Shown piece by piece: positions 35,049 through 43,816 of a DNA stretch of 48,321 nt. The DNA is from Paenibacillus doosanensis. GTDB taxonomy: Bacteria; Bacillota; Bacilli; Paenibacillales; NBRC-103111. The stretch is from the NCBI RefSeq assembly GCF_025060755.1, contig NZ_JANYUY010000054.1, positions 1-48,321 on the forward strand. The letters run 5' to 3'. Numbering within the stretch: the first letter of the stretch is position 1; each line of letters starts with the position of its first letter. The notes under the pieces were generated by a model that saw only the letters and a program-made list of their open reading frames with translations, ran no database searches and was not told where the DNA came from. The position numbers were made by a program, and so were the translations under genes.

Positions 35049-35423
35049 ATGACGAACGAACAAGTGCCCCGAGTGACGGTGACGGACGCCGCCCTGGAGC
35101 TGATCGCGCGGCTCCGCGGCAAGCATGGCCCGCTCATGTTTCATCAATCCGGGGGCTGCTGCGACGGCAGCTCTCCGATGTGCTATCCCGACGGGGAATT
35201 TCTCGTCGGAGATTCGGATGTGCGGCTCGGCGAGATCGGCGGCGCCCCGTTCTATATAAGCAAGGCCCAATATGAATACTGGAAATTTACCCAGCTGATC
35301 ATCGACGTCGTGCCGGGACGCGGCGGCATGTTTTCGCTGGAAGGCCCCGAAGGGCTGCGCTTTCTGACCCGCTCCCGTGTCTTCACCCCGGAGGAGCAGC
35401 GGGCTCTCGGGCTGCTGGAATAA
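35049..35423 (+). CDS. DUF779-family protein
   Basis: A 124-residue protein of unknown function that is repeatedly found beside aldehyde dehydrogenases of this type. It has a short conserved cluster, HQSGGCCDGSSPMC, giving H32, C37, C38 and C45 as possible metal or redox ligands, then a beta-rich body (FYISKAQYEYWKFTQL; DVVPGRGGMFSLEGPEGLRF). It starts 12 bp after the dehydrogenase stop with GCGGAG as a moderate ribosome binding site, so it belongs to the same sigma-54-driven transcript. A role in aldehyde metabolism is inferred only from this linkage. Confidence 0.88.
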   Translation: MTNEQVPRVTVTDAALELIARLRGKHGPLMFHQSGGCCDGSSPMCYPDGEFLVGDSDVRLGEIGGAPFYISKAQYEYWKFTQLIIDVVPGRGGMFSLEGPEGLRFLTRSRVFTPEEQRALGLLE

Positions 35424-35434
35424 GAGATGCCTGC

Positions 35435-35664
35435 AGAACAAATCCCCCAAAAGCCATCCATGCCGCTACGCGGCACCACAGACAATGGAAATGGGGTACC
35501 AAGAGTAATTTCCAGGGTAGTGACGTGATGCTCTGAAGCTTATTCCGTCCGCATCCAGCCTAAGCTGGATCGGCGTCTACCATTCCTCTGGGATCGTTCT
35601 ATGGGTAGACATTCCTTTCGGGGAGAACCCGGATATCCACAGGATATGGCTGCGCATCATTTCC
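35435..35664 (+). repeat. Structured intergenic element, copy 2 (possible HEARO/omega-RNA type)
   Basis: It begins AGAACAAATCCCCCAA (35435-35450), 11 bp after the DUF779 stop. Then come 66 nt missing from copy 1, holding hairpins TGCCGC-TAC-GCGGCA (35461-35475) and GGAAAT...ATTTCC (35488-35513). The core 35520-35664 is about 95% identical to 16104-16250, with the same closing stem and hairpins. It contains no ORF. It lies just before the terminator shared with the convergent ABC exporter gene. Confidence 0.7.
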
Positions 35665-35672
35665 ATAACAAC

Positions 35673-35715
35673 AAAAAACCGTTAGCTGAGCCGCCATGCT
35701 CTGCTAACGGTTTTC
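35673..35715. terminator. Bidirectional terminator between DUF779 and ABC exporter genes
   Basis: CCGTTAGC (35679-35686) and GCTAACGG (35703-35710) form a perfect 8-bp stem, with TTTTCTT on the plus strand and TTTTTTG on the minus strand. It serves both convergent transcripts. Confidence 0.8.
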
Positions 35716-35786
35716 TTCATGTTAATAACTTGACTGCCGCTTAAAGGCTTACAGCTTCGGCAGACTTCCGCTGCATCCGCCGCTGC

Positions 35787-37502
35787 CTACGGGCCGAACT
35801 GCGCCTTATGCAGCTTGCTGTAGATGCCGCCCGCCGTAACCAGCTCGCGGTGCGGCCCCTCTTCCGCGACGCCGTCCTCGGTGACGACGACGATGCGGTC
35901 CGCGTTCTTGATCGTCGCCAGACGGTGGGCGATGACCAGCGTCGTGCGCCCTTCCGACAGCTCGGCGAGCGATTGCTGAATCGCCACCTCGGTTGCGGTA
36001 TCGAGAGCGGAGGTCGCCTCGTCGAGAATAAGAATCGGCGGATTTTTGAGGAACATCCGCGCGATGGCGAGCCGCTGCTTCTGACCGCCGGACAGCTTGA
36101 CGCCGCGCTCCCCGATCATCGTGTCCATCCCGTCCGGCTGATTGCGGATGAACTCCTCAAGCTGCGCCCGCCGGGCCGCCTCCCATATTTCGTCCATCGA
36201 AGCGCCAAGCCTGCCGTATGCGATATTTTGCCGGATGGTCCCTTCGAACAAGTAAACCTCCTGCTGCACGATGCCGATCTGGCTGCGCAGCGATTCGAGC
36301 GTCATCTTGCGGATATCGAGCCCGTCGATCGTAATATGCCCGCCCGTGCAATCGTAAAACCGCGGCAGCAGACTGCAAATCGTCGTCTTCCCCGCACCGG
36401 AAGGACCGACGAAAGCAACAGTTTCCCCTGCGCGAATCGAGAGGCTGAAGTCGTTTAGAATGTTCTTCTCCTCGTTGTAAGCAAACGATACGTTGCTGAA
36501 TTGAATGTCTCCGTTCAGCTTGCGCACTTTGACGGCGTTCGGAACGTCCGCGATATCCGGCTCGGTATCCATAATGGAGCAGTACCGCTTGAAGCCGGCG
36601 ATTCCTTTCGGGTAGCTCTCGATCACCGCGTTAATTTTCTCGATCGGACGGAAAAAGACGTTGGACAGCAGCAGGAAGCCGACGAATTGCCCGTACGTCA
36701 ATTCCTGGCGAATGACGAACCACGTTCCGCACACCATGACGAACAGCGATACGAAGCGCATCATCATGTACGTGATCGACATGCTCTTGGCCATCAGTTT
36801 GTAAGCGAGCAGCTTCGTCTGGCGGTATTGACGGTTCGTATCCTTGAACAATTCCTTCTCGTACTCTTCGTTGGTGAACGCCTGAACGACGCGAATGCCG
36901 CCGATATTGTTCTCGACACGGGAGTTGAACTCGGCCACATTGCCGAATAGCCGCTCGTACGTACGGGTCATTTTTTTGCTGAAAAAATAGGCGAACCAAG
37001 CCATTACCGGAATGACGATAAACGTCAGCACGGCAAGCTTCGCATGGATCGACAGCATAAGCAGAAACGCGCCGATCAGCGTCATGATGGCGATAAACAC
37101 ATCCTCGGGCCCGTGATGGGCGATCTCGCCGATTTCGTTCAAATCGTTCGTAATCCGGGTCATCAAATGACCGGTCTTGTTGTTGTCAAAAAAACGGAAC
37201 GATAATTTCTGAATATGATCGAACAGCTTCTTGCGCATATCGGTCTCGATGTTAATGCCCAGCATATGCCCCCAATACGTAACGACATACTGCAGCACCG
37301 TATTCAGCGCATAAATGCCGAGCAGCGCAGCGCACGCCCAGCCGATTAAGGTCCAGTCCTTGCTGGGCAGCAGCTTGTCGACAAACTGGTTGACCGCCAG
37401 TGGAAAGCCCAGCTCCAGCAGCCCCGCCACGATGGCGCAGCAAAAATCAAGCAGGAACAGCCCGCGATAAGGCCGATAATAGGAAAAAAATCGTTTTAAC
37501 AC
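35787..37502 (-). CDS. ABC exporter, fused permease and ATPase
   Basis: A 571-residue type I ABC exporter subunit with six membrane helices (about 15-320) and an ATPase domain with Walker A GPSGAGKTT, signature LSGGQKQRLAIAR and Walker B ILILDEATSALD with the catalytic Glu. All motifs are canonical and no partner gene is adjacent, so a homodimer of the Sav1866/MsbA type is likely. Translation starts at GTG with AAAGGAG 8 nt before it. A small dyad at 37533-37543 lies in the leader. Cargo is unknown; drug or lipid export is typical. Confidence 0.93.
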   Translation of the reverse strand: MLKRFFSYYRPYRGLFLLDFCCAIVAGLLELGFPLAVNQFVDKLLPSKDWTLIGWACAALLGIYALNTVLQYVVTYWGHMLGINIETDMRKKLFDHIQKLSFRFFDNNKTGHLMTRITNDLNEIGEIAHHGPEDVFIAIMTLIGAFLLMLSIHAKLAVLTFIVIPVMAWFAYFFSKKMTRTYERLFGNVAEFNSRVENNIGGIRVVQAFTNEEYEKELFKDTNRQYRQTKLLAYKLMAKSMSITYMMMRFVSLFVMVCGTWFVIRQELTYGQFVGFLLLSNVFFRPIEKINAVIESYPKGIAGFKRYCSIMDTEPDIADVPNAVKVRKLNGDIQFSNVSFAYNEEKNILNDFSLSIRAGETVAFVGPSGAGKTTICSLLPRFYDCTGGHITIDGLDIRKMTLESLRSQIGIVQQEVYLFEGTIRQNIAYGRLGASMDEIWEAARRAQLEEFIRNQPDGMDTMIGERGVKLSGGQKQRLAIARMFLKNPPILILDEATSALDTATEVAIQQSLAELSEGRTTLVIAHRLATIKNADRIVVVTEDGVAEEGPHRELVTAGGIYSKLHKAQFGP

Positions 37503-37532
37503 TGCAATGACTCCTTTCTTACTCTATGTACT

Positions 37533-37543
37533 TACATAATGTA
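37533..37543 (-). promoter_or_regulatory. Small dyad upstream of the ABC exporter gene
   Basis: TACATAATGTA is a perfect 11-bp palindrome within ATGTAC...ATGTAC repeats, about 30 bp before the GTG start. It could be a regulator site such as a PadR- or MarR-type operator; there is no other support. The remaining 37544-37800 shows no gene. Confidence 0.3.
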
Positions 37544-37802
37544 CGCGCGATCGCTTTCCTCGTCGGAAGCGTACAAAGCCTGTGTCCCGCTTGACGGAGT
37601 CAGCCTCCGCCCGCGGGGACTGCCGGGAAAGTATCCTCCCGCCATAAGATACGCCCCATACGTTCCCGCCGTCCCGTTCCGTCAGGCAGCCGTCCTGCGG
37701 ACGCGCGTCCATGTGCAATCAGTAACATCATACTGCGGTTCACATATTTTGGCAATCGATTCGGCGCTTCATTGGCGAAATGCGATTTAAAGCTTTGTAT
37801 CG

Positions 37803-37830
37803 AAAAAAGCCCCCCGATGCAGCGGGAGGC
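37803..37830 (-). terminator. Terminator of the AraC gene at 37843-38769
   Basis: CCTCCCG and CGGGGGG form a 7-bp stem with one G-T pair; on the minus strand GCTTTTTT follows. It lies 13 bp after the stop codon. Confidence 0.65.
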
Positions 37831-37842
37831 GACGTACAATTT

Positions 37843-38769
37843 TCACAATATACTGGCATTTTGAAACGCTTGCCGGTATTGCAAGGGGCTCATTCCCTCC
37901 GCCTGGCGAAACGCTCTGCTTAGTTGGCTCTGCTCTCCGAAGCCAACCTGGTCGGCGATTTCTTTAATGGTACAGCCGGAATCGATCAACAGCGTCTTGG
38001 CCTTCTGAAGCCGCGTCTGCCGGACATATTCCATCGGAGGCATTCCGAGGTTTTGAAGAAACAAATGGCTCAGATGGCTCGGACTTAAGTGTACGCTGTC
38101 GGCCAGCTCCCGCAAGCTTAACGCTCCGCCCAATCGGTGCTGGACATAGCCGCAAGCTTGCATCACCCGTTCCTCCAGACGAAGCGGGTCGGCAGGCAGC
38201 CGGTCGGACACGATGGTCAGAAACTGCTGCAGCCATTGGTAGAGCAGCCCCTGCAGCCCGAGAAACCGGATCGAAATATCCGTTCTGACCAGATGGGTAT
38301 GGCGGGGAACGGCTGCGCCGTCCTCCGCAGGCTCCGTGCCGGTCATTAGCTCCCCAAGCCGATCGAAGGCTTCCAGGCACGCGCTCCACATGGAGACGAA
38401 CCGTTCCAGATCGCCGGCAAATGCGACAAAGGTCACAACCGGCAGACGGTATAACGTTACCAAGTCCAAATTGCCGATTTTCAAATCGGCGCAAAGCGAC
38501 AAATACCTAAGCGATGGTTGGCAATCCGCTTGGGGCGGCAATCCGAACAGCGTATTCGGGCGGAATACGATCAGATCGCCGGCGGCCGCCTGCCGCCGTT
38601 CACCCTCGATCATTACGTCCATCGTCCCGCTCATCACGAGCCAGAACAGCGTATAAGGCATTCTCATGGGCTTGACTTCGTAACCGGCGGTTTTGGGCAT
38701 GCTGCGAATCCAACGAATTCTGAAGCGTAAATAATCGATGTAGAAGGATTCGTCCTTCAACGTAAACAT
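37843..38769 (-). CDS. AraC-family regulator upstream of no obvious partner
   Basis: A 308-residue regulator with an N-terminal cupin-like domain (SGTMDVMIEGERRQAAAGDL) and a C-terminal double HTH at about 200-305 (LRELADSVHLSPSHLSHLF; IKEIADQVGFGEQSQLSRAF; SPLQYRQAF). The ATG at 38769 follows GGAGGG by 7 nt; an upstream ATG in frame at 38814 lacks a good site. Its nearest enzyme gene is the sulfatase at 38891-40354 on the same strand, upstream of it by about 120 bp, so the two may be linked. The effector is unknown. Confidence 0.88.
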   Translation of the reverse strand: MFTLKDESFYIDYLRFRIRWIRSMPKTAGYEVKPMRMPYTLFWLVMSGTMDVMIEGERRQAAAGDLIVFRPNTLFGLPPQADCQPSLRYLSLCADLKIGNLDLVTLYRLPVVTFVAFAGDLERFVSMWSACLEAFDRLGELMTGTEPAEDGAAVPRHTHLVRTDISIRFLGLQGLLYQWLQQFLTIVSDRLPADPLRLEERVMQACGYVQHRLGGALSLRELADSVHLSPSHLSHLFLQNLGMPPMEYVRQTRLQKAKTLLIDSGCTIKEIADQVGFGEQSQLSRAFRQAEGMSPLQYRQAFQNASIL

Positions 38770-38890
38770 CCGCTCACCCTCCACATGCTGCATCAGGATA
38801 ACATTCGCTTTCATTATATCCTAAATGCATTCCCTCCGGATACGAGCGCGGAGACGGGCCCGCCCGCAGCGCGTATCTCTCGCCGCTTCG

Positions 38891-40354
38891 CTACATCCAC
38901 TCCAGCGTCCGCTCCCACTGCGCGCCTCCGGCGTTCCCTTGTACCGGCCCCGGCGTGCTTCTGCCTTGCTGCACGTAAGCACGAAGCAGGCTCGTCAGCT
39001 CTTCGACAATCTCCGGATATTCATGCTGGACGTTGACTCTCTCGCCGATATCCCGGGACAGATCGTACAGCTGCACCGCAGGCGAGCCCTCCGGCTCCTG
39101 TCCCGGCCGCGGATCGCTCCAGCCGCCCGAGCCCGGGCACAGCTCCAGCTTCCAATCGCCCTTGCGGATCGAGAACGATCCGTTAATCGAATGATGAACG
39201 ATCGCCTCTCTCAGCGGTCCGTCCCCTTCCCGTCCCAGCCATACCGGCAAATTGCTGACACTGTCCTCGGCGGCGTCCTCCGGCAGGCGAACGCCGACAA
39301 TTTCAGCGACCGTCGCCATCAGGTCGGTCAGGCAGACGGGCTCCTGCGAGACCGACCCGGCTGCGATTCGCTCCGGCCACTGCACCAGCAGCGGCACCCG
39401 GTGGCCGCCTTCGTAGATGTCCGCTTTCTGGCCGCGGAATATATAGCTCGGGTTATGCCCGAACTCAGCCAACGCGCCGTAATCCGCCTTGGGCGAGCAG
39501 CCGTTGTCGCTGGTGAAGAGGACGATCGTATTGCGCGTTAGCCCGCAAGCCTCCAGCTTTTGCAAAATCTGTCCTACAACATCGTCGCACATCAGCACGA
39601 AATCGCCGTACCGGTTCGTCCCCGATTTGCCGAGAAATTCCTTCGTCGGCATAATCGGCGTATGCGGCGCCGGGAGCGGGTAGTAGATAAAGAAAGGCTC
39701 GTCCCGCAACCGGTCGATCGTCTCCAGCACCTTCTCCGTACAGCGGGGGAGCACCTCTTCATGGCAAAAATCCGCTCCCGTCGGGCCTTCGCGCCACCAG
39801 GCCGTATCGTCGACCGCCCGGGTGATCCTGTCGGGCGCCGCCGTCACGCGGTCGTTCTCGATATATACGTAAGGCGGCATATCCAGCGAGGCGCTGATGC
39901 CGTAATAATAATCGAATCCATAGGCATTCGGCCCGTTTCGAACCGGCTGCTCGTAATCTACGTCGGAAGGCTGCCCGCCGCTCGGCGCCCAATCGAGTCC
40001 GAGATGCCACTTGCCGATGCAAGCGGTCCGGTAGCCAGCCTCCTTAAGCAGTGAAGCGACCGTCATGCGCCCCTCTTCGATCAGCGGCTTGGAGTAACCG
40101 TTCATCACTCCCTGTTTCAAGGAGGAGCGCCAGTTGTATCTTCCCGTCAAAATGCTGTAACGCGAAGGCGTGCATACGGCCGAGCTCGAATGACCGTCGG
40201 TAAACCGCATTCCGGCGGCGGCCATCCCGTCCAGATGCGCCGTGTGCAGCTTGGAATGCTCATTCAAGCAGCTTACATCCCCGTAGCCCATGTCATCGGC
40301 CAAAATATAAACGATATTCGGTTTGTCCTTCCCGGCAGCGCGAGAGTTCGTCAT
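38891..40354 (-). CDS. Cys-type sulfatase
   Basis: A 487-residue arylsulfatase-superfamily enzyme hydrolysing a sulfate ester. The activation motif CTPSR, with C61 to be converted to formylglycine, lies in SAVCTPSRYSILTGRY; metal-binding acidic residues appear early (ILADDMGYGD, D20-D21) and late (LFTSDNGCSPK). No signal peptide is visible, so it should be cytosolic. No maturase (FGE or anaerobic AtsB type) is in the window, so activation would need one elsewhere. The start follows AAGGAG by 8 nt. Given the fucosidase, GH43 and PL22-like genes nearby, a sulfated polysaccharide fragment or mucin-type sugar is a plausible substrate, but this is inference. Confidence 0.92.
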   Translation of the reverse strand: MTNSRAAGKDKPNIVYILADDMGYGDVSCLNEHSKLHTAHLDGMAAAGMRFTDGHSSSAVCTPSRYSILTGRYNWRSSLKQGVMNGYSKPLIEEGRMTVASLLKEAGYRTACIGKWHLGLDWAPSGGQPSDVDYEQPVRNGPNAYGFDYYYGISASLDMPPYVYIENDRVTAAPDRITRAVDDTAWWREGPTGADFCHEEVLPRCTEKVLETIDRLRDEPFFIYYPLPAPHTPIMPTKEFLGKSGTNRYGDFVLMCDDVVGQILQKLEACGLTRNTIVLFTSDNGCSPKADYGALAEFGHNPSYIFRGQKADIYEGGHRVPLLVQWPERIAAGSVSQEPVCLTDLMATVAEIVGVRLPEDAAEDSVSNLPVWLGREGDGPLREAIVHHSINGSFSIRKGDWKLELCPGSGGWSDPRPGQEPEGSPAVQLYDLSRDIGERVNVQHEYPEIVEELTSLLRAYVQQGRSTPGPVQGNAGGAQWERTLEWM

Positions 40355-40478
40355 CTTCCATTCTCCTTCGATAATTAGGATCGTCTGCTTGCATCATATC
40401 ACTTCGTCTGCCGGGAGCCCATGACATGGGCTTCTGATTTTTTGACAAATCTTACGATGCCTTCATTTCCCGTCCCGT

Positions 40479-42626
40479 TTATGGAAACCGTCCGGGCGAC
40501 CACCAGTTCCACCGTCCGAGCAGTTTCATTAAGGAAGGTACCAGCATAAGACGCACCACGGTAGCGTCAAGAGCGACCGCTGCGGCGATGCCGATGCCAA
40601 GCTGCTTGACCCCGACGACGTCGCCCAGCGCAAAAGGCACGGTAACGACGATGAGAATGGCGGCCGCCGAGGTGATCATCCTGCCCGAAGAAGCCAGCCC
40701 CTCCCGCACGGCGGCATCGTTATCGCCTGCCGTCCCATAGCTCTCATACATGCGCGAGAGCAGAAAGACGCCGTAATCCATGCTGATCCCGAACACGAGC
40801 CCGAATAAAAAGACGGGGATCATGACCGCGATGCTGCTCGGCTCCATTCCAAAATGCCCCCCTTGAAAAATCCAGACGAGAATGCCGCAAGCGCCGGCAA
40901 GACTGGCGATATTCATCAAGATCGCTTTCACCGGCAGCAGCAGCGAGCGAAAGGCGAGATACAGCACGATATAATTCGTAGCGAGAATATATAGGAGCAC
41001 CCGCGGAAGCCGGCTGCGGACCGTATCGAAAATCTCCTGCTCGTATTTTGCCTCGCCGCCTAACCGAAACGGAAATTCCGCCGAGGGATCGGCTCCCAAA
41101 CGCTGCCACGTCCTGATCCATGCCATCGTAGCTTCGGAGCCGGGGCGCCCCTCCAGCTCCGCTCGAATCAGCATCCTGTTGTCCGTCACATAGCTGCGAA
41201 GCGCGGACGCATAGCCCGATTCCGGATCGAGCGCGGCCTTCCTCGACGCCTGGTATAAGGCTTCCGGCTTCAAGCCGAGGGCGGAAAATACGGAATCGAC
41301 GCCGCGAACCAGCGGATCGCTCTCCAGCCGCCGCACCAGCGCATACGCCCGCCGCCAATCATTCAAGCTCCAATCGGCGCTTGTCCGCTCCGTCAGGAGG
41401 TAGACGCCGGACCGCTCCGGCGGGGCGAAGTGCGCCGCGTACGCTTCCGCGGCCTTGCGGGATTCGTAGCCGTGAGGAAGCGAGGACGCATCCGGTATGG
41501 CGAGCTTCATCTGTCTCAGCGGCAGCAGGCAGATGAACAGCAGCAGCGCCGACAGCAGCAGCAGGCGGACCGGTCTGTTCATCACATAATGCGACCATCC
41601 CGCCCAGGCGCGCCCAGACGCCGACCGCTTCTTCTCTGCGGCAACCGTCCGACCGGCCAGCGACAGCATGGCCGGGAGCAAGGTTACAGCCGCGAGGGCG
41701 GACACCGCCACCACGGTCATCGCGCCTACGGCCACGGTAGAAAACATCGGCAGAGGCACGAGCAGCACTCCCGCCAGCCCAAGCACGACGCATGCCGCCG
41801 AGAACATAACCGCTCTCCCTGCCGTATCCGCCGCCGCCTGCCAAGCCTGCTCCGGCGCCCGCCGGGCAAGCTCTTCGCGGTAGCGGCTTACCAGCATCAG
41901 CGCGAAATCGATGCTTAAAGCGAGCCCCACCATCGGAACGACGTTCAGCACAAAATGGGACAGCTCCATACGGGCTCCGATCCAATACATGACGCCCATC
42001 GTCACTGTAACTCCGGCTGCGCCCGTCAGGACGGGAAGCAATGCGGAAACGAGGCCGCCGAAAGCGGCCCATAGGACGATCAGAGCTGCGGGTATACCGA
42101 TCAGCTCCGCCCGGTTCAGATCCTGTGCGCTGGCGCGGTTTACATCGTTTTGCACGACCGTTTTCCCGGTCAGCCGAACCGCGATGCCGCCGTGCTGCGG
42201 CAGCTTGCTCTGCAGCTCCTCGATGACGCCGGACATAGCGTATGACGGCTGCGCAAAACCGAGCAGAGCGTAGGCGACGTCGCCGTCGATCAGCCCTGCC
42301 CGATTCAGCGGTGATACGGTTTGCGTCAAGCCGCGTACGCTCTGTACCCGATCTAAGGTCAAGCGTATATATTCCAGCCATTCGCTCTGCGCGACGGCGC
42401 CGTCGTTCTCGAACACGAGAACGACCGGAGCCTGGGGCAGCCGGAAGCTATCTTCCAATATATTCTGAACCTTGACGAAGTCGTCTTGCGCCAGCAAACC
42501 GTGATCCTTCAATACGTCGGGGAGCCTCGCCGCATAGCTTCCGAGCGAGGCGAGCAGGCACAGCCAAACGCACAGAACGAACAGAGGACGGCGAAAAGAA
42601 AACGCGGAAAGCCGGCGATAGCCCAT
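40479..42626 (-). CDS. MMPL/RND-family transporter, last gene of the polyketide operon
   Basis: A 715-residue membrane protein with the duplicated MMPL layout: one helix, an extracytoplasmic loop (about 35-165), five helices including the family-typical NVVPMVGLALSIDFALMLVS region, a second loop and five more helices with VFLFGLVFGISMDYGVFLLS. The two DF/DY-containing helices carry the proton-relay acidic residues. MMPL proteins move lipids and hydrophobic molecules outward in actinobacteria. The start follows AAGGAGG by 11 nt and the gene begins 28 bp after the flavoprotein stop, so it is probably the exporter of the operon's lipid product. It is slightly shorter than many YdfJ-type relatives but complete. 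Confidence 0.9.
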   Translation of the reverse strand: MGYRRLSAFSFRRPLFVLCVWLCLLASLGSYAARLPDVLKDHGLLAQDDFVKVQNILEDSFRLPQAPVVLVFENDGAVAQSEWLEYIRLTLDRVQSVRGLTQTVSPLNRAGLIDGDVAYALLGFAQPSYAMSGVIEELQSKLPQHGGIAVRLTGKTVVQNDVNRASAQDLNRAELIGIPAALIVLWAAFGGLVSALLPVLTGAAGVTVTMGVMYWIGARMELSHFVLNVVPMVGLALSIDFALMLVSRYREELARRAPEQAWQAAADTAGRAVMFSAACVVLGLAGVLLVPLPMFSTVAVGAMTVVAVSALAAVTLLPAMLSLAGRTVAAEKKRSASGRAWAGWSHYVMNRPVRLLLLSALLLFICLLPLRQMKLAIPDASSLPHGYESRKAAEAYAAHFAPPERSGVYLLTERTSADWSLNDWRRAYALVRRLESDPLVRGVDSVFSALGLKPEALYQASRKAALDPESGYASALRSYVTDNRMLIRAELEGRPGSEATMAWIRTWQRLGADPSAEFPFRLGGEAKYEQEIFDTVRSRLPRVLLYILATNYIVLYLAFRSLLLPVKAILMNIASLAGACGILVWIFQGGHFGMEPSSIAVMIPVFLFGLVFGISMDYGVFLLSRMYESYGTAGDNDAAVREGLASSGRMITSAAAILIVVTVPFALGDVVGVKQLGIGIAAAVALDATVVRLMLVPSLMKLLGRWNWWSPGRFP

Positions 42627-42654
42627 CCCTGATTCAGCCTCCTTCGGACAGGTC

Positions 42655-43812
42655 TTAAGAACCCCTCCCTTTGAGCCTTGTCGCCTTGACCAGACTGGCC
42701 GCTAAATTCGGCATCAACTGCGCCAGCGCCAACAGCAGCCTCGGCAGCACCGGCAGCCCGCTCAGCGAATGAAGCCAGGTGCCCCAGCGCAGCGGGCCGG
42801 CGAACTCTCGCTGAACGGCGAGCGCATACTCGGCCTGCCACTGCGCCAGGCTAACCGTGCCGTCCAGGTAGCGATCGGCCAGCCTGGCGCACAGGCGGGC
42901 CGACCGCAGCGCCATCGACATGCCGTCGCCGCATAGAGGCGGCACCAGCAGGGAGGCGTCGCCGACATGGGCGAACCGGCCCCATGTGAGCGGCTGCCGG
43001 TCCAGCCGGACCGGCGCGACCGCCGCCTCTGTGCCGGGGACGGGCGATGCGTCCAGCAGCCTGCGCCGCAGCAGCGGATGACGCCGGCAAGCCGCGTCCA
43101 GCAGCCCGGACACCGTAGGTTCGGCTTCCGGGAACGCCTGCCGCTTCAACAGCGCGCATACGTTGACGCGGTCTCCTTCGATCGGCGATAAGCCAAGATA
43201 GCCGCCAGGGAAAAAATATAGCTCCACGACCGGCTCCATCGGTATCCCCGTGAAATGCGATTTCACGCCGATGCAACCGCCGGTTCGGCTTACGGCGCGG
43301 TCTCGCGGCCGCTGAAGCCGCATGAGGCGAGGATTCGCGCCCCATGCGCCGATGACCGAGCGGACCAAGAGCTCCTGCGGCAGACCGCCTTCCGCAGGCT
43401 TCAGCACAAGACGGAAGCCGCCGCCGGCCGGATGAACCTCCGCGACCGGAGTGCCGGTCACTAGCTCGACGCCGGACCGGTAAGCCGCCTGATGCAGCGC
43501 CGAATCGAGCGCATAGCGGCTGACGCCGAGTCCTGTTCCGGGCAGCGGAACGTCCAGCGCGCCTCCGCTGCTTACGATCAGGCGCGCGCGTTCAATACGG
43601 CGGGGCTGAAGCCGCTCCACCGTCTTTCGCAAGCCGAGCTCATCCAGTGTGCCGAGCGATTCGGGGGACAGAAATTCGCCGCATACTTTATGCCTCGGGA
43701 ACGACTTGCCGTCGATCAGCACGGTATCCCATCCTCTGGCCGCCATATCTTTCGCCAGGCTGCTGCCCGCTACGCCCGCCCCGATAATGGCGACATCATG
43801 CATGAAATCCAT
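42655..43812 (-). CDS. FAD-dependent oxidoreductase (geranylgeranyl reductase/hydroxylase group)
   Basis: A 385-residue flavoprotein. The FAD-binding motif is DVAIIGAGVAGSSLAKDMA at residues 5-23, followed by the CGEFLSPESL motif typical of the geranylgeranyl reductase-like group, and the second FAD motif RFAHVGDASLLVPPLCGDG near residue 285. In type III polyketide operons such a protein hydroxylates the aromatic ring (SrsC-type), giving a quinol or quinone. The ATG at 43812 follows GGAG by 8 nt and is 4 bp after the methyltransferase stop. The frame stays open far upstream, but that part overlaps the methyltransferase and is not coding. Reductase activity on an isoprenoid chain is the main alternative. 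Confidence 0.88.
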   Translation of the reverse strand: MDFMHDVAIIGAGVAGSSLAKDMAARGWDTVLIDGKSFPRHKVCGEFLSPESLGTLDELGLRKTVERLQPRRIERARLIVSSGGALDVPLPGTGLGVSRYALDSALHQAAYRSGVELVTGTPVAEVHPAGGGFRLVLKPAEGGLPQELLVRSVIGAWGANPRLMRLQRPRDRAVSRTGGCIGVKSHFTGIPMEPVVELYFFPGGYLGLSPIEGDRVNVCALLKRQAFPEAEPTVSGLLDAACRRHPLLRRRLLDASPVPGTEAAVAPVRLDRQPLTWGRFAHVGDASLLVPPLCGDGMSMALRSARLCARLADRYLDGTVSLAQWQAEYALAVQREFAGPLRWGTWLHSLSGLPVLPRLLLALAQLMPNLAASLVKATRLKGRGS

Positions 43813-43816
43813 TGCG

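Noticed and set aside
33741-35450. 569-codon open frame antisense to the aldehyde dehydrogenase gene
   Set aside because: It mirrors a high-GC coding strand. Its translation is His/Arg/Gln-rich with no recognisable motif, while the plus-strand gene has full catalytic motifs and a promoter.
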